Positions 15,468 through 24,439 of a stretch of DNA of 64,000 nucleotides are shown here, piece by piece. Numbering within the stretch: the first letter of the stretch is position 1; every line of letters starts with the position of its first letter. Position numbers and translations under genes: made by a program. Source of the DNA: Candidatus Poribacteria bacterium (GTDB taxonomy: Bacteria; Poribacteria; WGA-4E; WGA-3G); the NCBI GenBank assembly GCA_958295945.1, contig OY282386.1, positions 1,751,371 to 1,815,370 on the forward strand, given 5' to 3'. The notes beneath the pieces were generated by a model. That model made no database searches. It was given only the letters and a program-made list of their open reading frames with translations, and had not been told where the DNA came from.

Positions 15468-16811
15468 GTGTTAAGAATACAATCTACCAAAACCACCCAT
15501 TCAATGAATTTACTCATATTCTTATGTTATCTCACACTTGTATTTATCCTAAATATGAGTTGTCCTTTTGTTGTTGACACTTCTGCGCAGGAACCGTCCC
15601 TTGCTGAAAAGGTGTTTGAAAAATACCGCACATTTTTTCAACGTGAGGATATCAAGGAATTACTACCAACAGCCCTTGATGTATTAAAACAACCTGAACC
15701 ACAGAAATTAATAAATCCTGAAACAATTGATCTTATCGTTAGGAATCCAGATCTATTAAAAACGTACGTTGATAGTATTGATGACGATTTCATTACATTA
15801 CTGAAAGAAGATCAGGAGATACAGGACTTTCTTAGGGACACAGATGTTCAAACTTTGCTACAGGATGTTGCAGCTATAGAAGAACTTGAAACATTACTCA
15901 TGGAGAACCTGGTATCTCTTGCAGAAAAGATTCATGAAAGGTATTTAGATTTATTCATGAGGGAAGATATTCAAGCACAACTTCCAATTCTTCTTATTGA
16001 ATTGAAAGATCCTGAAATACAGAAGCTGCTCATTCCTGAAACTATCCAACTTGTTATTGATAAACCAGACCTTCTTAAGACCTTTCTTCCTGATATTGAT
16101 GACGAAATCATTAGACTGCTTAAAGAAGATTCAGAGATTATCGCTTTTATTAGTGATCCGGATGTGCAACTATTGCTGCAGGATCCCGAGGCAATTGACG
16201 AACTCGAGATGCTATTAAGTGTTCCAGTTCCTGTCGTAGTAACTGTAAAGATTGTTCCAGCGTCTATTGTATCACCGATGGTTGGTGAACAACTCATCAT
16301 TACTGTTGATATTGCAGATGGTGTTGGCGTAGCAGGTTATCAAGGGACAATTAACTTTGATCCATTAGCTCTTCAATTTGTTGCCTTGGAGCATGGCACT
16401 TACCTATCCGGGAATTTATTGCCTATTGCTACAGTAGTTGAAAACAATCAAATCTCATTTGCCCAAATTTCTATTGACACAACAGCAACAACAGAAGAGG
16501 GAACTCTGGTAACAATTACATTTGAAGTTCTTGATGCAAAAGCTTCAATGTTAAGTTTATCAGAGGTGATTATTTCTGGTTTAGCTGGAGTTGAGCATCA
16601 AGTAATTGTTGAAAATGCAGAGTTATTGGAACCACCCAAAACACCTTGGGATGTGAATAATGATGGAAGAGTTAATATATTGGATTTAACTTTTGTCGCA
16701 TCCCACTTTGGAGAAGACAATCCACCACCTGCAGCAGATGTCAATGGAGATGGGAAGGTTAATATATTGGATTTAACAACTGTGGCAAGTCATTTCGGCG
16801 AGACAACATGA
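15468..16811 (+). CDS. Secreted protein: tandem helical repeat, cohesin-like domain, dockerin
   Basis: 447 residues from GTG 15468 (AGGAG 6 nt upstream). Signal peptide about 12-41. Residues 43-145 and 150-255 are a tandem duplication of an unnamed acidic helical module (LAEKVFEKYRTFFQREDIKE and LAEKIHERYLDLFMREDIQA; both end in EELETLL or DELEMLL). A cohesin-like beta domain follows at 258-385 (VTVKIVPASIVSPMVGEQL, GYQGTINFDP). The last 55 residues are a type I dockerin with two Ca-binding loops, DVNNDGRVNILD and DVNGDGKVNILD, each followed by LTxVASHFGE. Cohesin and dockerin bind each other in cellulosomes; both on one chain would allow self-assembly or chaining on the cell surface (inference). 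Confidence 0.85.
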   Translation: MLRIQSTKTTHSMNLLIFLCYLTLVFILNMSCPFVVDTSAQEPSLAEKVFEKYRTFFQREDIKELLPTALDVLKQPEPQKLINPETIDLIVRNPDLLKTYVDSIDDDFITLLKEDQEIQDFLRDTDVQTLLQDVAAIEELETLLMENLVSLAEKIHERYLDLFMREDIQAQLPILLIELKDPEIQKLLIPETIQLVIDKPDLLKTFLPDIDDEIIRLLKEDSEIIAFISDPDVQLLLQDPEAIDELEMLLSVPVPVVVTVKIVPASIVSPMVGEQLIITVDIADGVGVAGYQGTINFDPLALQFVALEHGTYLSGNLLPIATVVENNQISFAQISIDTTATTEEGTLVTITFEVLDAKASMLSLSEVIISGLAGVEHQVIVENAELLEPPKTPWDVNNDGRVNILDLTFVASHFGEDNPPPAADVNGDGKVNILDLTTVASHFGETT

Positions 16812-16935
16812 GCAGCAAGAAAATAGAAAGAGAGTCGACCTAAACACAGTCTCAGCAACAGATTTAAACAGAGTCCTCTTGACATGACAATCGCAATTTG
16901 TGATAAAACAATACAATCAGGTATAAATTCTTATC

Positions 16936-18346
16936 TAACGTTGCGGTGTGAAGACCCAATCCTTTAGGTTTGGGATGAAACACCGCCAAAAAACTTGACT
17001 TATGAAAAAAACATGGTATCCTATTTAGACCAGTTCAGTGGCGGATGTCGTTAGCATCTGCCACACCCCTAACGATGGGATATGGAATCTTCACAGGGGA
17101 CGGGAAATGTCATGTTAAAAACACATAAAATTGCATTGAATCCGAACAATAAGCAACGGAATTGGTTCGCTCAACAATGTGGATATGCCCGTTTTGCGTA
17201 CAATCACGCATTAGCAGATTTTAAAGCAGAGTTAGATAAAGATAACTTTCTATCTGCCACAGCATTAAACAAGCGATTTAATGTCGCTAAAAAAGAACAT
17301 GCTTGGACAAAAGATATGGATCAAGTTGTCCCCAACAAAAGCATATTTGGCAACTTGTCCGCTGCGATTGCGAATTGGGTTGGCAAGCGTGCGAGATTTC
17401 CAAGATTTAAAAAGCGTGGCAAAAAGGATTCATTCACGACAAACAATCAGTTTGTGGAGGTTAAAGGTCCAAATATCAAACTGCCTAAGCTGGGGTGGGT
17501 TAAGATGTTTGAATCATTGCGTTTTATCGGGAAGATTATGAAGGTGACAGTCTCAAGAATAGCACACCGATGGTTTGTCTCTATCACTGTCCACACAGAG
17601 GACACCGAAGCAGTTGATAACTCAACGCACCCTGTGATTGGTATTGATGTGGGGATAAACACATTAGCAACCTGTTCAGATGGCACAAAATATGATAATC
17701 CGAGCCCCCCTCAAACGCTATGAGAAAAAACTCAAACGGTTCAGCCGTGCATTGAACAGAAAAGTGCATAAGTCAAAAAACTGGTTTAAGCAGAAAGATA
17801 GGGTGGCAAGACTGCATTACCGAATCGCTTGTCTCCGAAACGATGCACACCACAAAGCAACGACGGATATTGTCAACCGTGCATCTGCTATAGGGACTGA
17901 GACCCTAAAGGTTACCAATATGCTAAAGAATAAAAAGCTGGCAAAAGCATTGTCAGATTCAGCATTAGGTGGGTTTTTAGAGAAACTCAAGGCAAAAGCA
18001 GAAGCACGTGGCATTCCTATAACAGAAGCAGATGTGTTCTTTGCATCCTCTAAAACCTGTTCCAGTTGTGGACATAAGAAAAAAGACTTAACACTTTCAG
18101 AAAGAACATATCATTGCAGTCAATGCGATATTTCTATAGATAGAGATGTCAATGCTGCAATAAACCTTAGAAATGTCGTGGTCGGGCAGACTGAGACACA
18201 AAACGCCTGTGGAGTCCAAATAAGACCTAACACCGTTCAGGAAAGGGCACGAGAGACGGAAGCAGGAAAAGTCGTTTGGAAACAACTCAAACTGTTTCCA
18301 ATATAAGAACTAAGAACCCCACTGCTTTAGCTGTGGGAGTATGTCA
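16936..18346 (+). mobile_element. TnpB-only IS200/IS605-group element A
   Basis: Left-end hairpin at 16943-16986: GCGGTGT pairs with ACACCGC outside an inner CCC/GGG stem. A second hairpin at 17038-17064 lies before the gene. Right-end hairpin at 18318-18337: CCCAC-T-GC, loop TTTA, GC-T-GTGGG, then AGTATGTCA. Element B (19528-20917) has the same arrangement and the identical right-end tail GGGAGTATGTCA, after which the two sequences diverge; this sets the right boundary near 18346. TTATC lies 8 nt before the left hairpin in A and 6 nt before it in B, a candidate target motif. No tnpA is present, so movement would need a transposase supplied in trans. Confidence 0.75.
17112..18306 (+). pseudogene. 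tnpB: tnpB RNA-guided nuclease, frameshifted at a C6 tract
   Basis: Starts at ATG 17112 with MLKTHKIALNPNNKQ, the usual TnpB N-terminus. RuvC-I is intact (VIGIDVGINTLATCSDGTKYDN near 17640). The frame then breaks at six C, 17704-17709, and stops at 17723. One base fewer would read DNPSPLKRYEKKLKRFSR and join the second frame, which carries RuvC-II (IGTETLKV), the zinc finger (CSSCG...CSQC) and RuvC-III (DRDVNAAINL) to 18306. Full length would be about 398 residues. A one-base change in a homopolymer could be a fixed mutation, a sequencing error, or reversible on/off switching. TnpB cuts DNA using an RNA made from the element's right end. Confidence 0.85.
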
Positions 18347-19336
18347 GGCTTTATAAAACTCTACCGTTGTGCCAGCCATGTCTGCAACTTTCTCAATTAA
18401 TTCTTCACGTTCTTTCTGCTGCATTCCAGAGAAATTTTTAGCAATATCTATTTTTTCTTGTAATTGTTCAGCGTTATCAGGTCCGGTGACAAGTGTGCTG
18501 ATAGGGAAGGACCATACAAATCGGATTGCTTCTTCGATACTTACTCGATTGGGGACGACTCTTGGTTCTGGTCCGTGTTTGCCATGTCTGGTTCCACCGA
18601 AAAATCCACCATTTGCTAATGATTTCATGCCTATAACACCGATGTTCCGTTCAACAAGCGATGGAATTATGCCTTCAATAAAACTCTCATAACTAACATC
18701 TGCTATGTTTACAGGCAATTGACACGCATCAAATATATCCGATTTATTTAATACCCGTTGATGGGCAGATGGACTCGTATGTCCTGTAAATCCGATGTAT
18801 CGTGCTTTTCCGGATTCTTTTGCCTCAGTCATGACATCAAAAACACCATTCTCAACCCTTTCATTAACATCTTCAGGATTTCGAACAGCGTGTACCTGCC
18901 AAAGATCGACCTGATCTGTATTGAGACGTTTGAGTGATCCTTCAAGGTGTTTTCGTGCAGTTTTTGCATCTCGCGCAGTTGTCTTTGTCATGAGAAATAT
19001 ATCATCACGATATTTGGGGATTAGTAGTTTACCTAAACGTGTTTCACTTCCACCATTCTGATAGGACTGGGCAGAGTCAAAAAATCTCACCCCACCTTTC
19101 AAGGCAACATCAAGAGTCTTTTGTGCTTCTTTCTCATCCATTTCACCGATATGCCAACCACCAAGTCCTAAAATTGTGACTGATTCATCTGTCCTACCTA
19201 ATTTCCGTAACGGCAAGAGTGTGCCTAAGCGGTCAGTAGAAGGTTGCACTTCCTGACCTTCTGAAACCCCTGAAGACAGGAGAATTCCTGTCGTTAATCC
19301 TGCCAATGATTTTAAAAATGCACGTCTATCAATCAT
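18344..19336 (-). CDS. Tat-exported aldo/keto reductase
   Basis: 330 residues. The N-terminus MIDRRAFLKSLAGLTTGILL is a twin-arginine signal, so a folded NADP(H)-type oxidoreductase would be exported. The AKR tetrad is visible: D87 and Y92 (FFDSAQSY), K118 (MTKTT) and H149 (LWQVHA). The C-terminal part keeps the barrel sequence VIGMKSLANGG and ISTLVTGPDN. ATG 19336 has AGGAGG 9 nt upstream. The stop codon TGA is supplied by the terminal TCA of TnpB element A (18344-18346), so the natural C-terminus may have been replaced or shortened by that insertion. It is flanked on both sides by TnpB elements. Substrate unknown. Confidence 0.87.
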   Translation of the reverse strand: MIDRRAFLKSLAGLTTGILLSSGVSEGQEVQPSTDRLGTLLPLRKLGRTDESVTILGLGGWHIGEMDEKEAQKTLDVALKGGVRFFDSAQSYQNGGSETRLGKLLIPKYRDDIFLMTKTTARDAKTARKHLEGSLKRLNTDQVDLWQVHAVRNPEDVNERVENGVFDVMTEAKESGKARYIGFTGHTSPSAHQRVLNKSDIFDACQLPVNIADVSYESFIEGIIPSLVERNIGVIGMKSLANGGFFGGTRHGKHGPEPRVVPNRVSIEEAIRFVWSFPISTLVTGPDNAEQLQEKIDIAKNFSGMQQKEREELIEKVADMAGTTVEFYKA

Positions 19337-19527
19337 AGTTTTAACCTCCTCTTCACATCATATAGTCAATCTGGATTTTTGTCAATATGAAAATTACATG
19401 AGCCAGGGTTATCCAATTGTCGCGAAACATTCTTGGAAGATGGGTTTCCAACCCCGATTTCTTAGAAGACAATTAAATTGCATTGATCTGAAAATAGATT
19501 TCAATTGACCAACACAAGACCCTTATC

Positions 19528-20917
19528 AATCTTCGGTGTCAAAACCCCGTTGCTTTAGCTCGGGGATGTCCACACCGCTAACGTCTCCATTTTTTTGTTG
19601 ATTTTTTCTTGTGCTTGTGGTGTACTATATTCCGCATTACAGTGGTGGACTTCACCTCTCGCTTGAGAGTGCCACCGCACCATTTGAAAGTGGTAGGACA
19701 ATGCTGAAGGAAAGGACAATGCGCACCTACAAATACAAGGGACAAGAACATAAAAGAAATCGTCATTTGCAAAAAGATTTGCATATCATTGCACATGTCC
19801 ATAATCATTTTGTTACGTTGTGGCAACGTCACTATCGCATCTACGGACATTGCGAAGACTATAAGCGTCCAAGCTGCTATAGAATGATTCAGCATTTGAC
19901 AAAACTGAAACGACTTGCTAAATATCAACACTGGACAATTCCGTATTCTTGGTGTTTGCAGGAATGCATCCAGCGAATTGACAGAGGTTGGCAAAACTTC
20001 TTTGAAGGTAGAGCCAAGCGTCCACCTAAATTTAGAAGTCGGTATAAATACAAATCCATGACGTTTGATGGTAGCCAAGTTAAGATAGAAACTATAAACA
20101 AAATAGCTGGCTGCCCCGTTGCGAAAATCCGTATCAATAGACGATGGTACCGATTCTGGTATAGCCGACCTATCATCGGCAACATCAGACGAGTTACCGT
20201 GAAGAAAGACTTTGTAGGGGATTGGTATATCACTATCACAACAGACAGTGAGGGACTTGAGCCTGCACCTAAGACTGGTAGGACAGCAGGGTTTGACTTT
20301 GGACTCAAGCACTTCCTCACCTGTTCCGATGGCACGAAATATCAATCTCCTGAATTCTATAAATCTGCTGCTAAACTGATAAAACATGCGAGCCGTGCGT
20401 TGTCTCGGAAGCAAAAAGGCAGCAACAATCGCGAGCGTGTGAGGAAAGAGCTTGCACGGGTCCATAGAAAAATCAATAGACAACGCGAAGACCATCACTG
20501 GAAACTCGCACTTGAACTTGTCCGAAAGTTTGATGTCTCTTGCTTTGAGGACTTGTGCCTTGAAGGCATGAAACGTTTTTGGGGACGTAAAGTCTCTGAT
20601 TACGCCTTTGGAGACTTCATGCAGAAAATCAAGTGGCAAGCACAAAAACGATGCAAGCACGTTGTGCAGATTGACAGATGGACACCCACAAGCAAAGTTT
20701 GCCATTCCTGCGGACAAATCCAAATGCTCTTTGATTTGAATGTGCGAGATTGGTATTGCCATAATTGTCAAATCTCTCATGACCGCGATATAAACGCCGC
20801 TATAAACATTCATAAGGTTGGGGCGTCAACCTTTTCAGGAGGAGACGTAACACCTGCCTCGGCAGGCAGTCTCTGATGATAGAACAATCCCCATGCTTTA
20901 GTTTGGGGAGTATGTCA
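19528..20917 (+). mobile_element. TnpB-only IS200/IS605-group element B
   Basis: Left-end hairpin at 19534-19577: CGGTGT pairs with ACACCG around an inner CCCCG/CGGGG stem with the loop TTGCTTTAGCT. Right-end hairpin at 20889-20908 (CCCCA / TGGGG, loop TGCTTTAGTT), followed by GGAGTATGTCA as in element A. TTATC precedes the left end at 19523. The conserved GCTTTAG loop in three of the four end hairpins is typical of this group. No tnpA. The bases after the right end (AGTATAATAACG...) would be the guide segment of the omega-RNA. Confidence 0.78.
19719..20876 (+). CDS. tnpB: TnpB RNA-guided DNA endonuclease, intact
   Basis: 385 residues from ATG 19719 (AAGGAAAGG 4-12 nt upstream; ATG 19701 is an alternative). 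RuvC-I D193 lies in AGFDFGLKHF, RuvC-II E277 in SCFEDLCLEGM, the four-Cys zinc finger is CHSCG...CHNC, and RuvC-III lies in DRDINAAINIHKV near 355. These positions are close to D191/E278/D361 of the characterised ISDra2 TnpB. The family makes double-strand cuts at sites matching the omega-RNA guide next to a short target-adjacent motif, which helps the element persist. It is only distantly similar to the broken copy at 17112, so the two elements are not recent duplicates. Confidence 0.9.
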   Translation: MRTYKYKGQEHKRNRHLQKDLHIIAHVHNHFVTLWQRHYRIYGHCEDYKRPSCYRMIQHLTKLKRLAKYQHWTIPYSWCLQECIQRIDRGWQNFFEGRAKRPPKFRSRYKYKSMTFDGSQVKIETINKIAGCPVAKIRINRRWYRFWYSRPIIGNIRRVTVKKDFVGDWYITITTDSEGLEPAPKTGRTAGFDFGLKHFLTCSDGTKYQSPEFYKSAAKLIKHASRALSRKQKGSNNRERVRKELARVHRKINRQREDHHWKLALELVRKFDVSCFEDLCLEGMKRFWGRKVSDYAFGDFMQKIKWQAQKRCKHVVQIDRWTPTSKVCHSCGQIQMLFDLNVRDWYCHNCQISHDRDINAAINIHKVGASTFSGGDVTPASAGSL

Positions 20918-20979
20918 AGTATAATAACGTAGTTTACTTGTTGGTGTTGACAGATAAAATTAACACATAGGTGCACGTT

Positions 20980-21708
20980 ATGGAACATACTTTACAGAAA
21001 CAGATTCCTGATAAAACAGTTGTCTTGACTTTTGACGATGGATGTAAGTCTCAAGCAACCTTTGTAGCACCAATTCTAAAGCAATATGGTTTTGGTGCAA
21101 CTTTTTACATCACAGAAGGACTTGGATTTCTCAAGAATAAAGAAACCTATATGACATGGGAAGAAGTCCGTAATTTACATGAATTGGGATTTGAAATTGG
21201 AAATCATACTCGTCATCATCGGAATGTAACACAACAAACTGAACAAGAGTTAGAGAGCGACCTGCAATATATTGATATACAATGTATGGAATATGGCATC
21301 TCAAAACCGACAACTTTCTGTTATCCTGGGTATAGTCATAATGAAGCGTCTGTGACTGTTGTGAATTCACACGGATTTCAGTTTGCCCGTCGTGGGGTTG
21401 CACCAGAGTTTCCATATAATTCGGAGGGTGGAAGAGGTCCCGCTTATGATCCGAATATACACCATCCTCTTCTGATACCAACCACAGGAGCATCGGGACC
21501 GAATTGGGATTTTGATGATTTTACGTGGGCACTTGATCAAGCAAAAGATGGCAACATAACTGTGTTGACATTTCACGGAGTGCCAGATTTGGAACATCCA
21601 TGGGTTCACACTGAACCAGAGGATTTTGAAATTTATATGGAATTTCTATCTGAAAACGGTTTTACCGTCATTGCGCTCCAAGATCTTTCCAATTTTACAA
21701 TTATTTAA
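20980..21708 (+). CDS. Polysaccharide deacetylase (NodB homology domain)
   Basis: 242 residues from ATG 20980 (GTG 20971 is in the same frame). Metal-dependent removal of N- or O-acetyl groups from polysaccharides. The NodB motifs are in order: motif 1 VVLTFDDGCKS (catalytic base and metal Asp), motif 2 EIGNHTRHHRNV (His pair), motif 3 TTFCYPGYSHN. The later WDFDDFTWALDQAK and TVLTFHGVPD match motifs 4-5. There is no signal peptide, so it is predicted to act in the cytoplasm or leave by another route. It starts 62 bp downstream of TnpB element B. Confidence 0.85.
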   Translation: MEHTLQKQIPDKTVVLTFDDGCKSQATFVAPILKQYGFGATFYITEGLGFLKNKETYMTWEEVRNLHELGFEIGNHTRHHRNVTQQTEQELESDLQYIDIQCMEYGISKPTTFCYPGYSHNEASVTVVNSHGFQFARRGVAPEFPYNSEGGRGPAYDPNIHHPLLIPTTGASGPNWDFDDFTWALDQAKDGNITVLTFHGVPDLEHPWVHTEPEDFEIYMEFLSENGFTVIALQDLSNFTII

Positions 21709-21744
21709 TAGACATGATTTACTCATAAACACTATGAATTTGAT

Positions 21745-23841
21745 ATGAAAATAAGAATCTCACGTCGCACTTTTGTAATATTACTCATACTCTTTATATT
21801 CACACTTGCATTTTTGGCACTGTCATTATTTGTTGGCTTTTTATTCAATCGTGATTCAAAAGAATTGACATTCCCTTCGTCTAATGTTGAGTATACCAAG
21901 TGGCAGTTACCTGAAGGTGCAATCACACGTTTTGGTAAAGGGACTATCAACGATATTAAGTTTTCTCCCGATGGCACTCAGTTTGCTGTTGTAACTACTA
22001 TAGGTGTCTGGTTGTATGATGCTAAAACTGGGAAAGAAGTCTCTTTGTTAAAAGGAGATAGACAAAATATATTACACATCACTTATTTGTCCGACGGAAA
22101 TACTCTCAGAGGTGTCAATCATAATTATAGTTATGTAAAATTCATGCATTGGAATACGACAACCGGAAAACAGCTATCATCTATACAAGACACTGAAAAT
22201 GGAAAACGCCTATATACGTCTGATTTCTCAGAAAATGGAATGAGACTTGCTGGTATAAAAGTAAGTAATTTTAATGAAGTTGATTTGTGGACCATAGGTA
22301 ATACAACAGGACCTATGACGAAATCATCTATAAGAATGGAGTCTGAATCAGAAATTGAACCTATAATTGCACTGTCTCCAGATGGACGTTATCTTGCTAC
22401 GACAATATCTGAAGGAGATAATAACCCAATTCAAGTTTGGAATGCTGATACAGGTGAACTGCTAAATACATTTGCTGGGAATAATAGTACGATTGAAGAC
22501 TTGACGTTTTCACCAGATGGAACGATTCTTGCAAGTGGAGATACCGATGAAACAATCATGCTATGGGATATAAAATCAAATATATCAAGTGTAATTTACA
22601 AAGGTACTTATTCCAGTTCTTTCACACTTACTTTTTCACCTGATGGAGAACTTCTGGCAAGTGGTGATGATGATGGGAATGTGAGGATATTGAAGGTCAA
22701 TGAAAATAATAATGGGTTAAGAAGATTGATGAGTCAAAACATGTTTAAGTTAAAACACAGTGGACATAAAGACAAGGTAACATCAATGGCATTTTCTCCT
22801 GATGGGAATATTCTGATCTCAGGTAGCGAGGATGGCACAATACGAGGATGGGATGCCACCTCACGTAACCAACTCTTTGTTAGTCCTGGACATTCCGTGG
22901 AAATAAGAGGATTAGGTGAATTAAAAGCAGAAAACAACCTAATAAGCATGCATTGGCCGGAGAGACAATTATTACGATGGGATATTAATACAGGACATCA
23001 GGTGTCAGGGACTTATTTTTTCATTAAAAGTCCTAAAGCACTTTCTCCAGATGGAACGACACTTGTGATTGAGGAATGGTTTCTATTTATGAGTGTTGAA
23101 TTTAAACTATGGAATATACCTAATAGACGAAAAACGATTTCCTTAAAGGGACATAACTATAATTTGTCAAGTTCTCCAGATTTCGTATTTTCTTTAGATG
23201 GGAAAATGTTGGCAAGTTCTGATTTTAGAGACCGAAATGGTGATATTTTAATGTGGAATCTTGACAATGCAAAACGATCGTTCCTTCAGACTATATTCTT
23301 TCGACCCAAATCTGCTAATTTGACTCATACACTTTCAGGACACACTGATGAGGTAGATACAATGGTTTTTTCTCCGAATGGGAAAATGTTAGCAAGCAGT
23401 GGTTATGACGAGAGGCTATGTTTATGGAATGTCCAAACAGCTGAAAACATATTTACACAGGAGGATCACAGTGTATCTGGAGATGCATTAATTTTCTCTC
23501 CTGATAGCAAAGTCCTTGCAAGCGCAAGTTACACAAGAATTGTATTATGGGATACTACGACAGGATTACAGATTAAGAAAACTAAAGCACAAGATGTTGT
23601 GAATACCCTACAATATTCACCTGATAACAAAGTCCTGTTGAGTGGATCATATAAGAAGGGAAGAATCCAGTTGTTTGACGCTCAGTTTCTTCAACACATA
23701 TCAACGCATCAAGGGCATACTGGTAAAGTCATCAAACTAATGTTTCTTTCAGATGGCAAGACATTAGTCAGTGCAAGTGAAGATGGCACAATGCTATTAT
23801 GGGATTGGGATAAAATCTCTCAAGTGAATAATAGTCAATAA
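21745..23841 (+). CDS. Membrane-anchored WD40 repeat protein
   Basis: 698 residues. One hydrophobic helix (9-36, VILLILFIFTLAFLALSLFVG) after the basic MKIRISRRT, then an extracytoplasmic part made of WD40 repeats. The repeats read FSPDGTxLASG followed by IxLWD, for example ILASGDTDETIMLWDI and LISGSEDGTIRGWDAT. At least eleven copies are recognisable, enough for two propellers. No catalytic domain. WD40 propellers are protein-interaction platforms; the partner is unknown. It lies 36 bp after the deacetylase on the same strand, possibly cotranscribed. The ribosome-binding site before ATG 21745 is weak. Confidence 0.87.
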   Translation: MKIRISRRTFVILLILFIFTLAFLALSLFVGFLFNRDSKELTFPSSNVEYTKWQLPEGAITRFGKGTINDIKFSPDGTQFAVVTTIGVWLYDAKTGKEVSLLKGDRQNILHITYLSDGNTLRGVNHNYSYVKFMHWNTTTGKQLSSIQDTENGKRLYTSDFSENGMRLAGIKVSNFNEVDLWTIGNTTGPMTKSSIRMESESEIEPIIALSPDGRYLATTISEGDNNPIQVWNADTGELLNTFAGNNSTIEDLTFSPDGTILASGDTDETIMLWDIKSNISSVIYKGTYSSSFTLTFSPDGELLASGDDDGNVRILKVNENNNGLRRLMSQNMFKLKHSGHKDKVTSMAFSPDGNILISGSEDGTIRGWDATSRNQLFVSPGHSVEIRGLGELKAENNLISMHWPERQLLRWDINTGHQVSGTYFFIKSPKALSPDGTTLVIEEWFLFMSVEFKLWNIPNRRKTISLKGHNYNLSSSPDFVFSLDGKMLASSDFRDRNGDILMWNLDNAKRSFLQTIFFRPKSANLTHTLSGHTDEVDTMVFSPNGKMLASSGYDERLCLWNVQTAENIFTQEDHSVSGDALIFSPDSKVLASASYTRIVLWDTTTGLQIKKTKAQDVVNTLQYSPDNKVLLSGSYKKGRIQLFDAQFLQHISTHQGHTGKVIKLMFLSDGKTLVSASEDGTMLLWDWDKISQVNNSQ

Positions 23842-23852
23842 AAGCCTATGTA

Positions 23853-24221
23853 TTACTGACGAAAAGCAGCAATAATCAGACATCCCCAACCTGCGATAAA
23901 GGCTATTCCGCCAATTGGTGTGATAGCACCAAACCATCGTAGTCCTGTCAGACTGAGTATATATAGACTCCCAGAAAATATTAGGATACCAACGATGAAA
24001 CACCAACCTGCTGCAGATATATAGTCGCTTTCCCATTGCGAAAATGCCCACGCTACAACTATTAATCCAATTCCGTGATACATCTGATATCTCACCGCCA
24101 CCTCAAATATATCTAACATCTCTTTTGAGAGCTTATCTTTGAGAGTATGTGCACCGAATGCACCCAACAATACACTCAATAAACTGAAAGCAGCACCGAC
24201 TGCAAAGTAAAAGTTTTTCAT
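23853..24221 (-). CDS. DUF423 family small membrane protein
   Basis: 122 residues with four hydrophobic segments. The N-terminus MKNFYFAVGAAFSLLSVLLGAFGAHTLKDKL, with the GAFGAH signature, and the middle motif YQMYHGIGLIV identify DUF423 (E. coli YgdD type). Inner-membrane protein of unknown function. ATG 24221 has GGAG upstream. Convergent with the WD40 gene (11-bp gap), with no clear terminator between them. Confidence 0.9.
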   Translation of the reverse strand: MKNFYFAVGAAFSLLSVLLGAFGAHTLKDKLSKEMLDIFEVAVRYQMYHGIGLIVVAWAFSQWESDYISAAGWCFIVGILIFSGSLYILSLTGLRWFGAITPIGGIAFIAGWGCLIIAAFRQ

Positions 24222-24439
24222 AAATCTCCTCTATGCTTCATCTTCTTCTATGTCTATTATATACAATCTGAAACATAAGTGGAATTTATTTCTCAAACAT
24301 CCTTGCTAACTCTCATTTGCGTTTACATATATAAAGGTTTTTGTTGTAATAATATTGTCATTTATGCTAAAATATATTATCTTATAACGGCATAGTTTGA
24401 CCTATTCCGTATGGTTAAAAAAGGAGAACTTACTACAAA

